Counted from the first letter of the stretch, positions 1 through 11,052 are shown. The stretch: DNA of 64,000 bases from Erinaceus europaeus (GCF_950295315.1 NC_080179.1:68845680-68909679); one strand, 5' to 3'. Translations and numbers: made by a program. The notes: a model not told the origin generated them from the letters alone.

Positions 1-690
1 CATTTTATTAATTATGGTAGACCAAAAACAAAATAAACAACAAAAAAAAAGACTAAGCAAAAAAATGTCATTTGAAAAAAAAAAAGTCAATTCAGCAAAT
101 GATTATTGAGCAGTTACTTAGCAAGGATTTAAGTTGATCTTCAAGGAGTGATGGTAATTGTTAATTGAGAGCCTATGAATATAAAGCCTCACATGTCTAC
201 AACTTGAAAATAACTGTCAGAATCATTTAAGCATTATATATTCAGATTTACCTTGGGAAAATGATAACATCTTGCTGCTTAGCCAGACCTATTTGCTTCT
301 TTTTCCTTGTGAACTAGGTAGGTCTTTGCAGGGATCTCTAGGAATTCTTTCAGGCTCAAGTCAAGTCACCTGAGCCACCCTGTCTATTATTTTTCCTTAT
401 GGCTTCAGGTCTTCCACTTAGCTTTCCAAGATTTGAGGTAGGGGGGGATGGCATACATGCATGTGTGTGTGCAGGGGCATGCAGATTTTCAGGGGAAACT
501 TTACTAGATCCTCAGTACTTCTAGATCCACATTAGTGCTCTACTTTCTTGGAAGTGAAATCGTGTCTGTGCTGAGTGTGGTTGTGATATTAGTGTTGGAA
601 CAGCAGTGAGACTTTGAATTCTCCCCAGATACTAGCATGAAATACGGCAGGGAATGTCACAAACACAGTCAATATTTAAAAGAAAGTAAT
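1..690. other. non-coding stretch, no gene seen
   Basis: AT-rich single-copy-looking sequence. No long reading frame and no recognised repeat. Confidence 0.5.
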
Positions 691-717
691 TTATTTTTAT
701 ATCATTATTATTATTAT

Positions 718-838
718 TATTAATTTTTACCAGAACACCATTCAACTCTGGTAATCTGGGATTGAATCTGGGACTTTGGATCCTCAGGCAAGAGAGTCTC
801 TTTGCATAATCGTTATGCTATCTACCGCCACCCAATTA
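718..838 (-). repeat. type C tRNA-like SINE fragment
   Basis: The minus strand reads as the short SINE whose head resembles 'atagcataatggttatgcaaagagac', seen here as its complement ('tttgcataatcgttatgctatc'). The poly(T)/(ATT)n run at 700-722 is the reversed A-rich tail. Related copies lie at 2740, 43718, 47810 and 51538. Confidence 0.6.
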
Positions 839-911
839 ATTTATTTTTAATAGCTACTAGGATTATTGCTGGGGCTTGGTGTTTGTGTGATTTAGCCACC
901 ACTCCCAGTAG

Positions 912-1112
912 TTATTTTTTTTTATTTTTATTTTTTTTGATAGAGACGAGAGAAGTGGAAAGGGAAGGGGGAGATTAAATGAGAGAATGGAAGAGTAATA
1001 ATTGAAGCGCTACTTTATTTGTGAAGCTTTCCTTCTGTAGGTAGGGCCTGAGGACGTTGAGTCCTGTGTCATGCACATGATAATCCGTGTACTCAACCAG
1101 GTGTGTCACCCC
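912..1112 (-). repeat. older type B tRNA-derived SINE
   Basis: T-rich start, then 'gatagagacgagag', a 'gtgaagctttcc' block and the terminal 'actcaaccaggtgtgtcacc', which is the complement of the type B head. Strongly mutated, so old. Confidence 0.65.
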
Positions 1113-1124
1113 TAGTAAACTCCT

Positions 1125-1345
1125 CTATCATTATTTTTCTTTTCTTTTTAAAATTTTATTTACTTATTATTTATTATTGGGCAGAGACAGAGATAAATTG
1201 AGAGGGGAGCGGGAGATAGAGAGGGAAAGAGACACAGAGACACCTGTAGCCCTTTCCACCTGCAGGTGAGGAGCAGGGGCTCGAACCCAGGTCCTTGTGC
1301 GCTGTGATGTGTGCACTTAACCAGGTGCGCCACCACCTGGCTCCT
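1125..1345 (-). repeat. type B tRNA-derived SINE
   Basis: A complete reversed copy: T/A-rich tail, 'gggcagagacagagat', 'cacctgcaggtgaggagc', the reversed B box 'gggctcgaacccaggtcc', and the reversed head 'acttaaccaggtgcgccacc'. The 60-codon frame inside it is repeat-derived. Confidence 0.75.
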
Positions 1346-1504
1346 TCATTATTTTCTTAAGTAAATTTATTTAGTATTCAAGTTCAGTGAACTGGAGCCA
1401 TTACCTCTCTCAGGGGTGATATGTAGCAATTTTTGTAGCATCTCTTTTTCCTTGGCATTGCTTCTGTTTACTTCGAACCAATATGCTAACTAATTTTACC
1501 CACA

Positions 1505-1695
1505 GCAAGCATATTTTTGATAGAGAAACAGACAGAAAGGTAAAGAGAGAGAGAGAGAGAGAAGGGACATCTGCCGCATCGCCCTAACAATCATGAAGCT
1601 TCCTTTTTCATAGTTGGACACCAGGGGCTTGAACTTGGGTCTTCGCGTGTGCTAATATGTGCACTCTAATCGGTGAGCCACCACTTGGCCCCTGT
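1505..1695 (-). repeat. older type B SINE
   Basis: Contains 'gatagagaaacagacag', an (AG)n run, 'aggggcttgaacttgggtc' (degenerate reversed B box) and 'ggtgagccaccacttggcc'. It is diverged. Confidence 0.6.
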
Positions 1696-2739
1696 ACATA
1701 TATGCTGGTTTATCGGCCCCCCAAAATTCTGTAATGTATCATTACTACTTTAATTAATGATAATTTATTCTAAAGTTATTGTATGCATGACCCCAAATTC
1801 AGTCTTGTTGACTTTCAAATTGTGCCAAGTTATTGTTGAAATAAATTAACAAGCTTGAACTATATATATATATTTTTCACCATAGTGACTGTGGCACATT
1901 TTACCAAATAACATGGCATTAGCTATACAAGAAAGTCTGGCTATTTGCTCTCTTATCTTTTATAGTTTAATATTACAAGAATGTTATTTTCTGTTCAACT
2001 CTTTGTCTTATGTAGTAAGGAAAATCACCTCCTTTTACTAGGTGATTTCACTGCTAGTTGTGGTCTAAAAAACAAAGCAAAAGGAAATATAGGATGAACT
2101 TTTAACAGACTGTAGTCTGTCACTGGAAATTTGGTGGCTCAGAAAGTGAAGAGCACTAAAAGGAGGCTGAAGGCCTAAGTTCCAGTGGTGGAATAGGATG
2201 ACGGTTTGGTAGAGGGTGCAATGTATTGGTAATTAATTGGGGCAATGTGAAAATGCGCCCTTGTGAGAACAATCTTGTAAATCAACATTCCCGCATGCTA
2301 GTGATATTGAAGTTGAGAAAAAAAATGAGTGATCTCCTGTACAAAAAGAACTGGGCTTCCCCCTTGATAATTCTCGCTACAGATTAGAGGACCTGGCATC
2401 CCAGACCTACCTAGAATTTTTGGAACAGAATGTTTCTCTTTAGACTTTCCCTACTCAGTTACCAGAGAGCAACAAGAGTCACCGCATCAATTCTGGTATT
2501 AAGGCAATCTTACTATCAAAGACAGTTGGCTCTGATGGGAAGGAAAGTAACGGAGAGACACTTCAAGAGTTAGCAAAGTTTTTGTAAAGTCATGTTGCTT
2601 TTTTTTTTTTAATCTTTAAAGTGGAACAGACCCCATATGAATGTGATCAGAAAAAGATCCTCTAGTGAAGGGGAAATGGCTTTTATCCTCTGTCTTTAGT
2701 AATCCAGATGAGTGTGGGAGATTAATTTAAGATGGTAGA
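1696..2739. other. non-coding stretch
   Basis: No gene. A weak SINE-like segment may lie near 2120-2310, and a short (TA)n run lies at about 1861-1871. Otherwise nothing recognised. Confidence 0.45.
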
Positions 2740-2886
2740 GACAGAGCTGGGGAGATAGCAAAATGGTTATGCAAATGATGTTCATAGGAGCCCTAGGCTC
2801 TGAGGTCCCAGGTTCAGTCCCCAACATCCCCATAAACTGGAGTTGAATAATGCTCTGGTATGCCTCCCTTATTAAAATAAATATAT
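2740..2886 (+). repeat. type C tRNA-like SINE
   Basis: Forward copy with 'ctggggagatagcaaaatgg' as head, 'cccaggttcagtccccaac' as a B-box-like stretch and an A-rich tail 'attaaaataaatat'. Confidence 0.7.
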
Positions 2887-3300
2887 AAGGCATTAAAAAA
2901 GATTGTAGAGATATTTCTTGTTCAAAAATCAGGAAAAGAAGAAGGGGGGAGACAGATTGGGACTAAGCAAGTGTAGCTGATGTTTGCAGTGAGGTCTTCT
3001 TGGCTACATATGGCTGACTCTAAGTATAGCTGGGCTTTTCTGACCCTTGGTTACTGGGAAGAAGCCACAGGTCTATTGTAGAAGCAGTGAGTGGGATCTA
3101 AAGGTTTCCCACTGGTGTGGAGGTGAGGTTATGGGTCTGATGGTGACAAGTGACCCAATTAGAAGTCGTTAAAAAAGAGAGGCTATGATGACTGAGCCCA
3201 ATAGGGTCTAGCAGAGCCTCCATCCCCCAGTTAGCATGCAGTTGGTTGAGAATGCCTAGGTCTAGATTTCACCATGTCCTGTATTTGACTGTTATAAAGA
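2887..3300. other. non-coding stretch
   Basis: No gene or recognised repeat. Confidence 0.45.
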
Positions 3301-3304
3301 TAAA

Positions 3305-3535
3305 GTGGAGTGGCCTGGGAGGAAGTGCAGGGAATAATGTCTTGGACACTTGGGCTTGAGGTCCAGGGTTTTATCTCTAGCACCTCAAGTGCTAACCTGA
3401 AGCTCTGGTTTCCTCCTGTTCCCCTCTTCTCCCTACTCCCTCCCCTCCCCTCCCCTCTTCTCCCTACTCCCTCCCCTCCCCTCCCCTCCCCTCCCCTCCC
3501 CTCCCCTCTCCTCTCCTACTCTCTCCTCCTTTAAA
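3305..3535 (+). repeat. type D SINE with expanded (CCCCT)n tail
   Basis: Head 'tggcctgggaggaagtgcag', then 'cttgaggtccagggttttat', as in the copies at 39102 and 45812. The C/T-rich tail has expanded into repeats of CCCCT and CTCCC at 3421-3530, which creates an artificial Pro/Leu/Ser-rich frame. Confidence 0.65.
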
Positions 3536-3540
3536 AAAAA

Positions 3541-4440
3541 TTTTTTTTATTTATAGAAAGGAAACATTGACAAAATCATAGGATAAGAGGGGTATGGCTT
3601 TGCACAATTCCCACCACCAGACCTCCATATCCCATCCCTTCCCCTGATAGCTTTCCTACTCTTTATCCCTCTGGGAGTATGAACCCAAGGTCATTGTGGG
3701 ACGCAGAAGGTGAAATCACAGTCTGGCTTCTGTAATTGTTTCTCCTCTGAAAATGGGTGTTGGCAGGTTGATCCATACTCCCAGCCTGCCTCTCTCTTTC
3801 CCTAGTAGGGTGGGGCTCTGGGGAAGCGGAGCTCCAGGACACATTGGTGGGGTCTTCTGTCCAGAGAAGTCTGGTCGGCATCATGCTAGCATCTGGAACC
3901 TGGTGGCTGAAAAGAGAGTTAACATACAAAGCCAAACAAATTGTTGAACAATCATGGACCTAAAGACTGGAATAGTGCATATGAAGTGTTGGGGGGGGTC
4001 CTCCATTTTGTAGATAGCTAATAGACATATTTTAGTTTTATTTCAAAGGGCCTGTAGCTATACTGGTTTTTTTGTTTGTTTGTTTTGTTTTTTGCCTGAG
4101 CCTGAAATCTGATATGCAGGTGGATCCTAATTATTGTCTGGGGAGATGATGTCATGGCTCGGAAAAGGACCAGAAATCTGGATCAGGGAAGAGAGTAGCT
4201 CCCTCATATGGGAAAGGGGCATAAATATTACTGTAAACCCCATCGACTTGATGTGATCTGGGGCCCATAATTAGCTTAGGAGCCTGTGTGACCTCTGCAT
4301 CCCTCTAGGTCTGAGCTCACATTCTGTGGCCATGAGTAGGAACATTGCAAGCTGCCCCAGTATCGACCCATGTTCCTCAGGTGCAGCATAGAGTCTGTTG
4401 CCCAGCCTCCCTTTGGAGGATGGAACATTCTCTGCCATTG
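3541..4440 (-). mobile_element. family X retroposon copy
   Basis: Begins with the reversed A-rich tail, then 'aaaggaaacattgacaaaatc', and continues through blocks shared with the copies at 8465, 9308, 14370, 16456, 22395, 44812 and 55445. On the sense (minus) strand a frame of 90 codons (3663-3935) resembles frames at the same place in other copies. The upstream part (4040-4440) matches the 22395 copy, including the block around 'ggggagatgatgtcatggc'. The class is not recognised. Confidence 0.7.
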
Positions 4441-4560
4441 TTGATCTCCTTTTTTTCCTCTCTTCCTCCTCTTTCTCTCTCTCCCCTCCTTCTTCTCCTC
4501 CTTTTTCTTCTCCTCCTCCTTCTCTCTCTATCTTCCTCTCTCTCTTTCATAAATGTTTAA
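4438..4560 (+). repeat. CT-rich low-complexity tract
   Basis: Pyrimidine-rich run of TCC/TCTC units ending 'cataaatgtttaaataaatt', probably a degraded SINE tail. The frames crossing it are artefacts of composition. Confidence 0.6.
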
Positions 4561-4724
4561 ATAAATTAAGGCACCACCAGTAAAGTTCATGTTACCATGC
4601 TCCGGGACAGGCTTTGAGCACCAGCCCCACCTTCAGCGGGGGGCGGGGGGGAGGTCCACCCAATTTTAATTCCATTTCTTGTGTGCTCTTCTTCACTTCA
4701 TTTACTTCAAGTCTGTGAATTCTT

Positions 4725-4865
4725 ACCATTTTATAATTCTATAAACTGAGGCCCATGGTGTTTATTATGTAGATTAATTTGCTGGTTGTGACATTGGGAT
4801 TTGAGCTTAAATTTCATTCCACACACTCTGCTTTCTGACACTCCACTGTGCTTCTCATTACAGTG
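4725..4865 (+). repeat. MIR-like ancient SINE remnant
   Basis: The order of blocks ('ctataaactgaggccca', '...gtgacattgggatttgagc', '...actctgctttctgacactccactgtgcttctc') follows the MIR consensus as I remember it. Confidence 0.5.
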
Positions 4866-5139
4866 GGTGCATAATTATATTCTGACAGACTAATCCCATG
4901 GAATAATTATTGCGAGGCAGACTGGAATTAGAAGCTTTATTCTGAATTTGTTTCATCCTCTCCCCCCCACCCCCAAGTGGTGGGAATCTCTATATTAGGT
5001 ATCAACTAGGAGAATTTCAGGAAAGGATTTTGATCTAAATAATTACAGTCTGTCTTCCAGTTATTTTCAGGTCTGACCAGTTTCCCATGCTGGGCAGCTT
5101 TTAGGTGAGGAGGAGATATGAGCTTTGGCTTCATGAAGA

Positions 5140-5526
5140 GTGGGTAGTTCTTTTTTTTTTTTTTTTTTTCCCTCCAGGGTTATTGCTGGGCTCGGTGCCG
5201 GCACCATGAATCCACCGCTCCTGGAGGCCATTTTTCCCCCTTTTTGTTGCCCTAGTTGTTGCAACCTCATTGGGGTTATTATTGCCATTGTTGACTTGCT
5301 TTGTTGTTGGATAGGACAGAGAGAAATGGAGAGAGGAGGGGAAGACAGAGAGAGAGGGGGAGAGAAAGACAGACACCTGCAGACCTGCTTCACCGCCCGT
5401 GAAGTGACTCCACTGCAGGTGGGGAGCCGGGGGCTCGAACCGGGATCCTTACACTGGTCCCTGCGCATTGTGCCACGTGCGCTTAACCCGCTGCGCCACC
5501 GCCCGACCCCCGAGTGGGTAGTTCTT
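5140..5526 (-). mobile_element. young type A SINE with 15-bp target duplication
   Basis: The SINE body is 5155-5511. It is flanked by an exact 15-bp repeat GAGTGGGTAGTTCTT (5140-5154 and 5512-5526). On the minus strand it has the A box region 'ggcgcagcgggttaagcgca', the B box 'ggttcgagccc' and a 3' A-run. It is the long subtype that carries the extra module ending '...agcaataaccctggaggg'. Frames on both strands (e.g. 5140-5625) are repeat-derived, not genes. Confidence 0.9.
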
Positions 5527-5633
5527 ATAAGGCCATTGTTTAATCTTTGTGGCTATTTCAAAAAAATCTCCCTCTTTCTCTTTCTCCCTCTGTGTATGTT
5601 TCTTTTTATAGTTATTTTAAATTGAAATGCAGA

Positions 5634-5634
<1 letters not shown>

Positions 5635-5669
<35 letters not shown>
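5635..5669. repeat. (TG)n microsatellite
   Basis: About 17 uninterrupted TG units. Confidence 0.95.
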
Positions 5670-5670
<1 letters not shown>

Positions 5671-5714
5671 GGGGGGCTGAAGGGTGAGGGTGGAGACCAG
5701 AAAAACTGTTCTCT

Positions 5715-5815
5715 TTTTATAGTGTTTATAGTGGTGCTGGGGATTGAATGCAAGTCTGGTGCATTACTATGATTGCAGTCTCCCTAGCCCTGCCACATAC
5801 TGATAGATCCTCGCA
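5715..5815 (-). repeat. tRNA-like SINE fragment
   Basis: 'gtggtgctggggattgaatgc' followed by 'gcagtctccctagccc' resembles the reversed 3' half and head of a type C-like SINE. The copy is short and decayed. Confidence 0.45.
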
Positions 5816-5904
5816 TGCTCAGTGTTCACACCAGAGCATCACCCCATCATTGCCACACAGTTCCAGTCCCAGGGTTTCATGCATGTGAGATCTGCACTCC
5901 AGTG

Positions 5905-6010
5905 TTACATTGGAAATGGCATGGAGACTAGAATGTCAGCCTTAAAAAGGTGAGATCTTGAGTTTGATTCCTGATATTACATGCTTTGCTTCTCTCTCAT
6001 AAGTCAGTAG
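5905..6010 (+). repeat. type D-like SINE fragment
   Basis: 'ggtgagatcttgagtttgat' and 'cctgatattacatgctttgc' follow the type D order. Strongly decayed. Confidence 0.4.
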
Positions 6011-6161
6011 ATCAGTCTTAAAAAAGAATGCGGTACACCCCGAGCTGCCTTCCCTGCCCCTGTAACACACACTACTTTTCCTGATGCTTTTTCTCCTATT
6101 ATTTTCAAGTAAAACACGGAAGTGGATGTTTTTAAGCCTTTGAAAGAAGAATAACTTCTTT

Positions 6162-6350
6162 CCGGACTGGGTGGTAGTGTATTCCACTGAGCACCTACAT
6201 TACTATGAGCAAGGATCCAGGTTCAAGCCACCAGTCCCTACCTGCAGGGGGAAACTTCACAAGTGATGAAGAAGTGATGCAGGTGTCACTCTAACTCTCT
6301 ACCTTCCTTGCCCCTCAATTTCTCTCTGTCTTATCAAATATAAGAAAACA
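6162..6350 (+). repeat. type B SINE
   Basis: 'ctgggtggtagtgtattcca', then the B-box-like 'ccaggttcaagcc', 'ccctacctgcagggggaaac' and the tail 'tctctgtcttatcaaatat'. Confidence 0.65.
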
Positions 6351-6717
6351 AATAGTAAGATATTAACTTATATAAAATAATAAAAACAAAATAAAAAACT
6401 ATAAAAATTGGAGAAAATAGTTTAAAAATGATAAAAGATAAAAATGAACTGTTTTCTCTTTTTAGTCTGTTTTTTTTTTTTTCATCAAGTGTGTATTAGG
6501 AGTTTGAGGAATGGTTAACACCTCTTATCATTTTTTTCCTGACATTTTTCACTCTTGCAGGTCTTTAATTGTGCGCCTTATTTAGTGAAGAATATCAAGA
6601 ATTTTGCGTACCCAGTGGGAGTTTGCATATGAAAAAAACACTCAGACTTCATTAGGTGTCATAAATTAGGATCATAAATCTTATGATCCTCTGAGATTTT
6701 TTTAAAATAGCTGTTGA
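6351..6717. other. non-coding stretch
   Basis: A/T-rich sequence with poly(T). No gene or clear repeat. Confidence 0.45.
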
Positions 6718-6905
6718 GAAGGCTGTGCGGTGGCACACCTGGTTAAGTCCACATGTTATTCATGTGCAAGAATGTGGTCGGAGACCCCATTTGCCATTGG
6801 CAGGGGGGTAAGCTTCACAAGTGCTAAAGAAAGTACAGCAGGTGTCCCTCTATCTTTCTCCCGCTCCAGCTTCCCCTCCTTTGGCAGTCCTATCAAATAA
6901 AAAAG
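6718..6905 (+). repeat. type B SINE
   Basis: Head 'cggtggcacacctggttaag', then 'ggcaggggggtaagcttcac' and the tail 'gcagtcctatcaaataaaa'. Confidence 0.7.
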
Positions 6906-7197
6906 GAAAAAATTGGACACCTGGGACAATGGACTCATCATATAGATTTCAAGCTCCAGCAGTAGCCCTGGTGGCAAGAAAATAGCCATTGTTCTGGAAG
7001 AACAGAATAAATCTCCTTCTAGGATGGCAGCCAAGGATAGTGTTTTAGGACATGGGTTTTGGAAAAGATAGGCAAGGTTCTCTCTGCTTACTGTCTGAAT
7101 GACCTGCACAATTCATGTCTCCGGCCTTTTCTTCCCCAATCATCATTAAAATGGGTTTGATGATTGTGCTTATGAGGATGAGCTTGTCAAACTCCAG

Positions 7198-7514
7198 TAA
7201 AATACTTGGTTTATTTTTTATTTTATTTATTTTATTTATTTATTCCCTTTTGTTGCCCTTGTTGTTTTTTTATTGTTGTAGTTATTATTGTTGTTGTCGT
7301 TGTTGGATAGGACAGAGAGAAACGGAGAGAGGAGGGGAAGACAGAGAGGGGGAGAGAAAGACAGACACCTGCAGACCTGCTTCACCGCCTGTGAAGTGAC
7401 TCCCCTGCAGGTGGGGAGCCGGGGTTCGAACCGGGATCCTTATGCCGGTCCTTGTGCTTTGCGCCACCTGCGCTTAACCCGCTGCGCTACAGCCCGACTC
7501 CCTAAAATACTTGG
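7198..7514 (-). mobile_element. young type A SINE with 12-bp target duplication
   Basis: Body 7210-7502, flanked by exact TAAAATACTTGG repeats (7198-7209 and 7503-7514). Short subtype, whose A-rich tail reads 'aataaataaataaaataaat' on the minus strand. A and B boxes are intact. The frames at 7115-7536 are shadows of the repeat. Confidence 0.9.
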
Positions 7515-8110
7515 CATTGAGCAAAAACTCAGTTAAAGTTAGCTTATTCTGGACGACTGCTGCCAGAAATGGAATTCTACATGGGTATATGTACTGAGGT
7601 AGTACTTGATTGATTTAAGTATTAGAGTTTGTTAAAAAAAAAAAGGTAATACAATGAAAGTGGTTAAGGCTTTCAAGTAAGGATCTGGTTTATGAATATA
7701 TCCTCTACTTTTTTTCAGTTTTAGTATCTGTTTTTAATATGAGTCACTGTGGTTGTTTGCCTGTATATTCCCTACACGAACAGTTATTTAATTACGACTG
7801 CAGAACCAACTTTATTGTATACTGACCTTTGAAATTTTAGAATTTGATATTCTCTCTAGGGAGAGAATTTTGAATTACTGAATCACTTTCTTTTTGAGCA
7901 TCCCATCCACAGATGGATGTAGTTAAAGTTAAATAGAAATACATGAGTGTGAAAGGGGCTATTCTAATGACTCGATACAATAGAAAGTGGGAGTGATGCT
8001 TGCCAGTGCTTTGTCCATACCTTCAGAATGTATTTGGAGCATCTTACACTACCCTGTATTTTCTTGGAAGATTAAAAAATAGTAAATTCAAGAAGTTTAT
8101 GTATTTTCAG

Positions 8111-8113
<3 letters not shown>
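7515..8113. other. non-coding stretch
   Basis: No gene or recognised repeat. Confidence 0.45.

Positions 8114-8157
<44 letters not shown>
8114..8157. repeat. (AC)n microsatellite
   Basis: About 22 AC units. Confidence 0.95.
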
Positions 8158-8160
<3 letters not shown>

Positions 8161-8199
8161 CTTAGACCAGAGCTTACATCTATAACACTTAAATTCTTT

Positions 8200-8445
8200 T
8201 TTCTTAAATTTTTTATTGGGGAAATAATGTTTTAGAAAACACAATAGTTTGTACATGCATAACATTTCCCAATTTTCCATATAACAATACAACCCCCACT
8301 AGGTCCTCTGTCATCCATCTTCGATCTGTAATCTCACCCCCACCTACCCCAGAGTCTCTCTTTTTTTTTTCTTTTTTGATATGTCCATATATCTGTACAA
8401 TGGTTTGTGGTAGAAAATATTTCCCATTTTCTTTTTTCTTTTTTT
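8200..8445 (-). mobile_element. L1 3' end remnant
   Basis: Complement of the L1 3'UTR seen in forward orientation at 29530-29680: 'tttttattggggaaataatg', 'tagtttgtacatgcataaca', and 'cccccactaggtcctctgtc'. Family X follows directly at 8465. Confidence 0.7.
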
Positions 8446-8464
8446 CTTTTCCACTGTATATTTT

Positions 8465-8935
8465 ATTTTAATTTAAGAAAGGAGACATTAACAAATCATA
8501 GGATGGGGGGCACTACTTGACACAATTCCCATCACCCAATCTCTATATCCCGTCCCCTCCCCACTAGCTTTCCCATTCTCTATCCCTCTAGGAGCATGGA
8601 CCCAGGGTCATGGTGGATTGCAGAAGGTGGAAGGTCTGGCTTCTGTAACTGCTTCCCCGCTGAACATGGGTATTGACTGGTCGATCCATACTCCCAGCCT
8701 GCCTCTCTCTTTCCCTAGTAGGGTGTGTCTCTGGGGAAGCTGAGCTCCAGGACTCATTGGTGGGGTCTTCAGTCCAGGGAAGCCTGGCCAGCATCTTGAT
8801 GGCATCTGGAACCGGGGGGCTGAAAAGAGAGTTAGCATACAAAACCAAAGAAATTGTTGAATCATGGACCCAAAGGATGGAATAGTGGAGATAAAGTGTT
8901 GGGGGGTACTCACTGCACACTCTAGTGTAATTCTG
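8465..8935 (-). mobile_element. family X retroposon copy
   Basis: From the reversed tail 'aaggagacattaacaaatca' to 'gaatagtggagataaagtgt'. The sense strand keeps an open frame through the family X ORF (8588-9079 frame), matching the frames at 3663, 9332 and 16538. Confidence 0.75.
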
Positions 8936-8939
8936 CTTT

Positions 8940-9230
8940 CCTGCGGCAGACGGAGGCCGAGTGCTCGAAACCAGGTCCTTGCACATTGCAGCATGTGCAC
9001 TCAACCAGGTGCACCGCCACAGGGCCCCTTTCACAACTTGACTGACTTTGCTAAGCACAGTCACCTCCATTCCATCCATTTCATCCCGAAGAACACAGTA
9101 TCATCTTTTATGATTGCAGAGTAGTATTCCATGGAAAATGTATCCCATAACTCCTTCAGCCAGTCCTGTCTGTGGATGAGCAATTCGGCTGCTTCCACTC
9201 TCTGGCTACTCATTACTCTAGATTTAAACC
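8940..9230 (-). repeat. SINE fragment plus L1 fragment
   Basis: 8943-9028 is a reversed SINE head ('gcactcaaccaggtgcaccg'). 9090-9225 resembles an antisense L1 3' region ('gcagagtagtattccatgg', then 'gtctgtggatgagcaattcgg'). Confidence 0.5.
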
Positions 9231-9307
9231 CAACAATTAATGTAATGTATTAGTGGTAACTTTAGAAGTTTATTCTGCTTTTGTGTGTAGTCATTCAACT
9301 GATTTTT

Positions 9308-10097
9308 GTATTTTTTTTATTTAAGAAAGGATTAATTAACAAAGCCATAGGGTAGGAGGGGTACAACTCCACACAATTCCCACCACCCAATCTCCATATC
9401 CCACCCCCTCCCCTGAGAGCTTTCCCATTCTCTATCCCTCTGGGAGCATGGACCCAGGGTCACTGTGGGTTGCAGAAGGTAGAAGGTCTGGCTTCTGTAA
9501 TTGCTTCCCTGCTGAACATGGGCGTTGACTGGTCGGTCCATACTCCCAGTCTGCCTCTCTCTTTCCCTAGTAGGGTGTGTCTCTGGGGAAGCTGAGCTCC
9601 AGGACACATTGGTGGGGTCTTCAATCCAGGGAAGCCTGGCCAGCATCCTGATGGCATCTGGAACCTGGTGACTGAAAAGAGAGTTAACATACGAAGCCAA
9701 ACAAATTGTTGAGCAATCCTGGACCCAAAGCTTGGAATAGTGGAGAGAAAGTGTTAGGGAGGTACTCACTGCAAACTCTAGTGTACTTCTGCTTTCAGGT
9801 ATATATTTTGCAGCAGTTTATGGATACGTGTGAACATATGCTCTCTCTCACAGAACCTGGTCTATATCTAGGTTTGGGGACTTTGTTAGAAAGTGAACCA
9901 CCTGAGATGAAATTAGAGTATACTATGAAAGGAAAGGTCTCACCCGAGTAATGAAGCTGAAGGGTTGTCATTCCACACATGAAGTCTCTGGACACAGTCT
10001 GAAGTGAAGCATGTTGAGGTGGCAATTGTTGTGTTGGTTAGGTTGTGATCGGCGGATGCAATATTATTTGATATGGATTGGGACGCTCCCTGCATGT
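9308..10097 (-). mobile_element. family X copy, left arm of an inverted pair
   Basis: Reversed tail at 9308-9330, then the standard family X blocks. It extends through 'ctcacccgagtaatgaagct' and 'gcaatattatttgat', which are shared with the 16456-17580 copy. The sense strand carries a 145-codon open frame (9332-9769). It is joined head to head to the next copy at about 10097. Confidence 0.75.
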
Positions 10098-10605
10098 TAG
10101 CTACCGGGCTTAGGCAAATATTAGTAAAGTCCTGGGCCCTTTGGAATATACCTAAAATAGACTTCCTAACTTCTTCCAACATGAAGCTGTATTATTTCCT
10201 TTATGTTCCTGATTCCTAAATCATTTGTTCTGCTTTCTATCTTAGTGCTTTTCAGCCACCAAGTTGCAGAAGCTACCATGACATCAACCTTCCCTGGACA
10301 GATGACCATGAGTCCTGGAATCCACCTCCCCAGAGCCCGACTACACCAGGGAAAGATAGAGACAGGCTTGGTGTACGGACCGACCTGTGAAAGTGTATGT
10401 CCAACAGGGAAGCAATTACAGAAGCCAGACTTCTCACCTTCTGCACCTCATAAAGATCTTTGGTCCTTACTCCCAGAGGGATACAGAATAGGGAAGCTTC
10501 CAACGGAGAGGAGGGAATACGGACCTCTGGTGGTGGGAATTGTGTGGACTTGTATCCCTCCTATCCCACCACCTTATTGATTATTAAATCACTAATAAAA
10601 TAAAA
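10098..10605 (+). mobile_element. family X copy, right arm of an inverted pair
   Basis: Forward copy, closest to the subfamily at 55445-56000. It includes 'ttttcagccaccaagttgca' (splice-acceptor-like) and ends 'aatcactaataaaataaaa'. A 125-codon frame (10203-10580) covers the same region in sense orientation. Confidence 0.75.
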
Positions 10606-11052
10606 ATAAATGGGCATACATGGACATTTCCTCGAACTAGCCAACATCACATCATGTTCAATGGAGAGAATGAGAAATCAATCAGTCCTTCTTTAGTAGG
10701 GTGCAATATGGGCTACCCGTTATCTGCAGTTATTACTCAGCACAGAGTTGGAACTTCTAGGCATACCAGTTAGACAAGAGAAAAGGGTGAAAGTGATACA
10801 GACTGGGAAAGAATAAGTCAAACTTTCACTATTTGCATGATATTGTCATATGCATAAAAAGGCCAAAAGAACCCAGTAGGAAACTCCTGAAAATTACTAA
10901 ACAATATAGTTAGGTGGCAGGCTACAAAATGAAGGTACAAACATCAGTGGCATTCCTCGATGCAGTCACCAAGTGAGAAGAAATTGATGTCATTTATAAT
11001 TGTAGCAGAAAAAGAAAAAAAAAAAGACTAGGGGACATCTGAGTAAAAATTT
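10606..11052 (+). mobile_element. old L1 ORF2 remnant
   Basis: The phrase order fits the L1 reverse-transcriptase region: 'cagttattactcagcacag', then 'tcaaactttcactatttgc' (position of the catalytic FADD-type motif), then 'aaggccaaaagaacccag' and 'ggctacaaaatgaag'. The frames are broken. This is inferred from the remembered L1 consensus. Confidence 0.65.

Noticed and set aside
5140..5625. 161-codon frame, and similar frames containing LDRTERNGERRGRQ in many places (7288, 18212, 48702, 49940, 53821, 59422)
   Set aside because: The shared peptide is the antisense translation of the type A SINE and recurs wherever that SINE lies. It is not a protein family.
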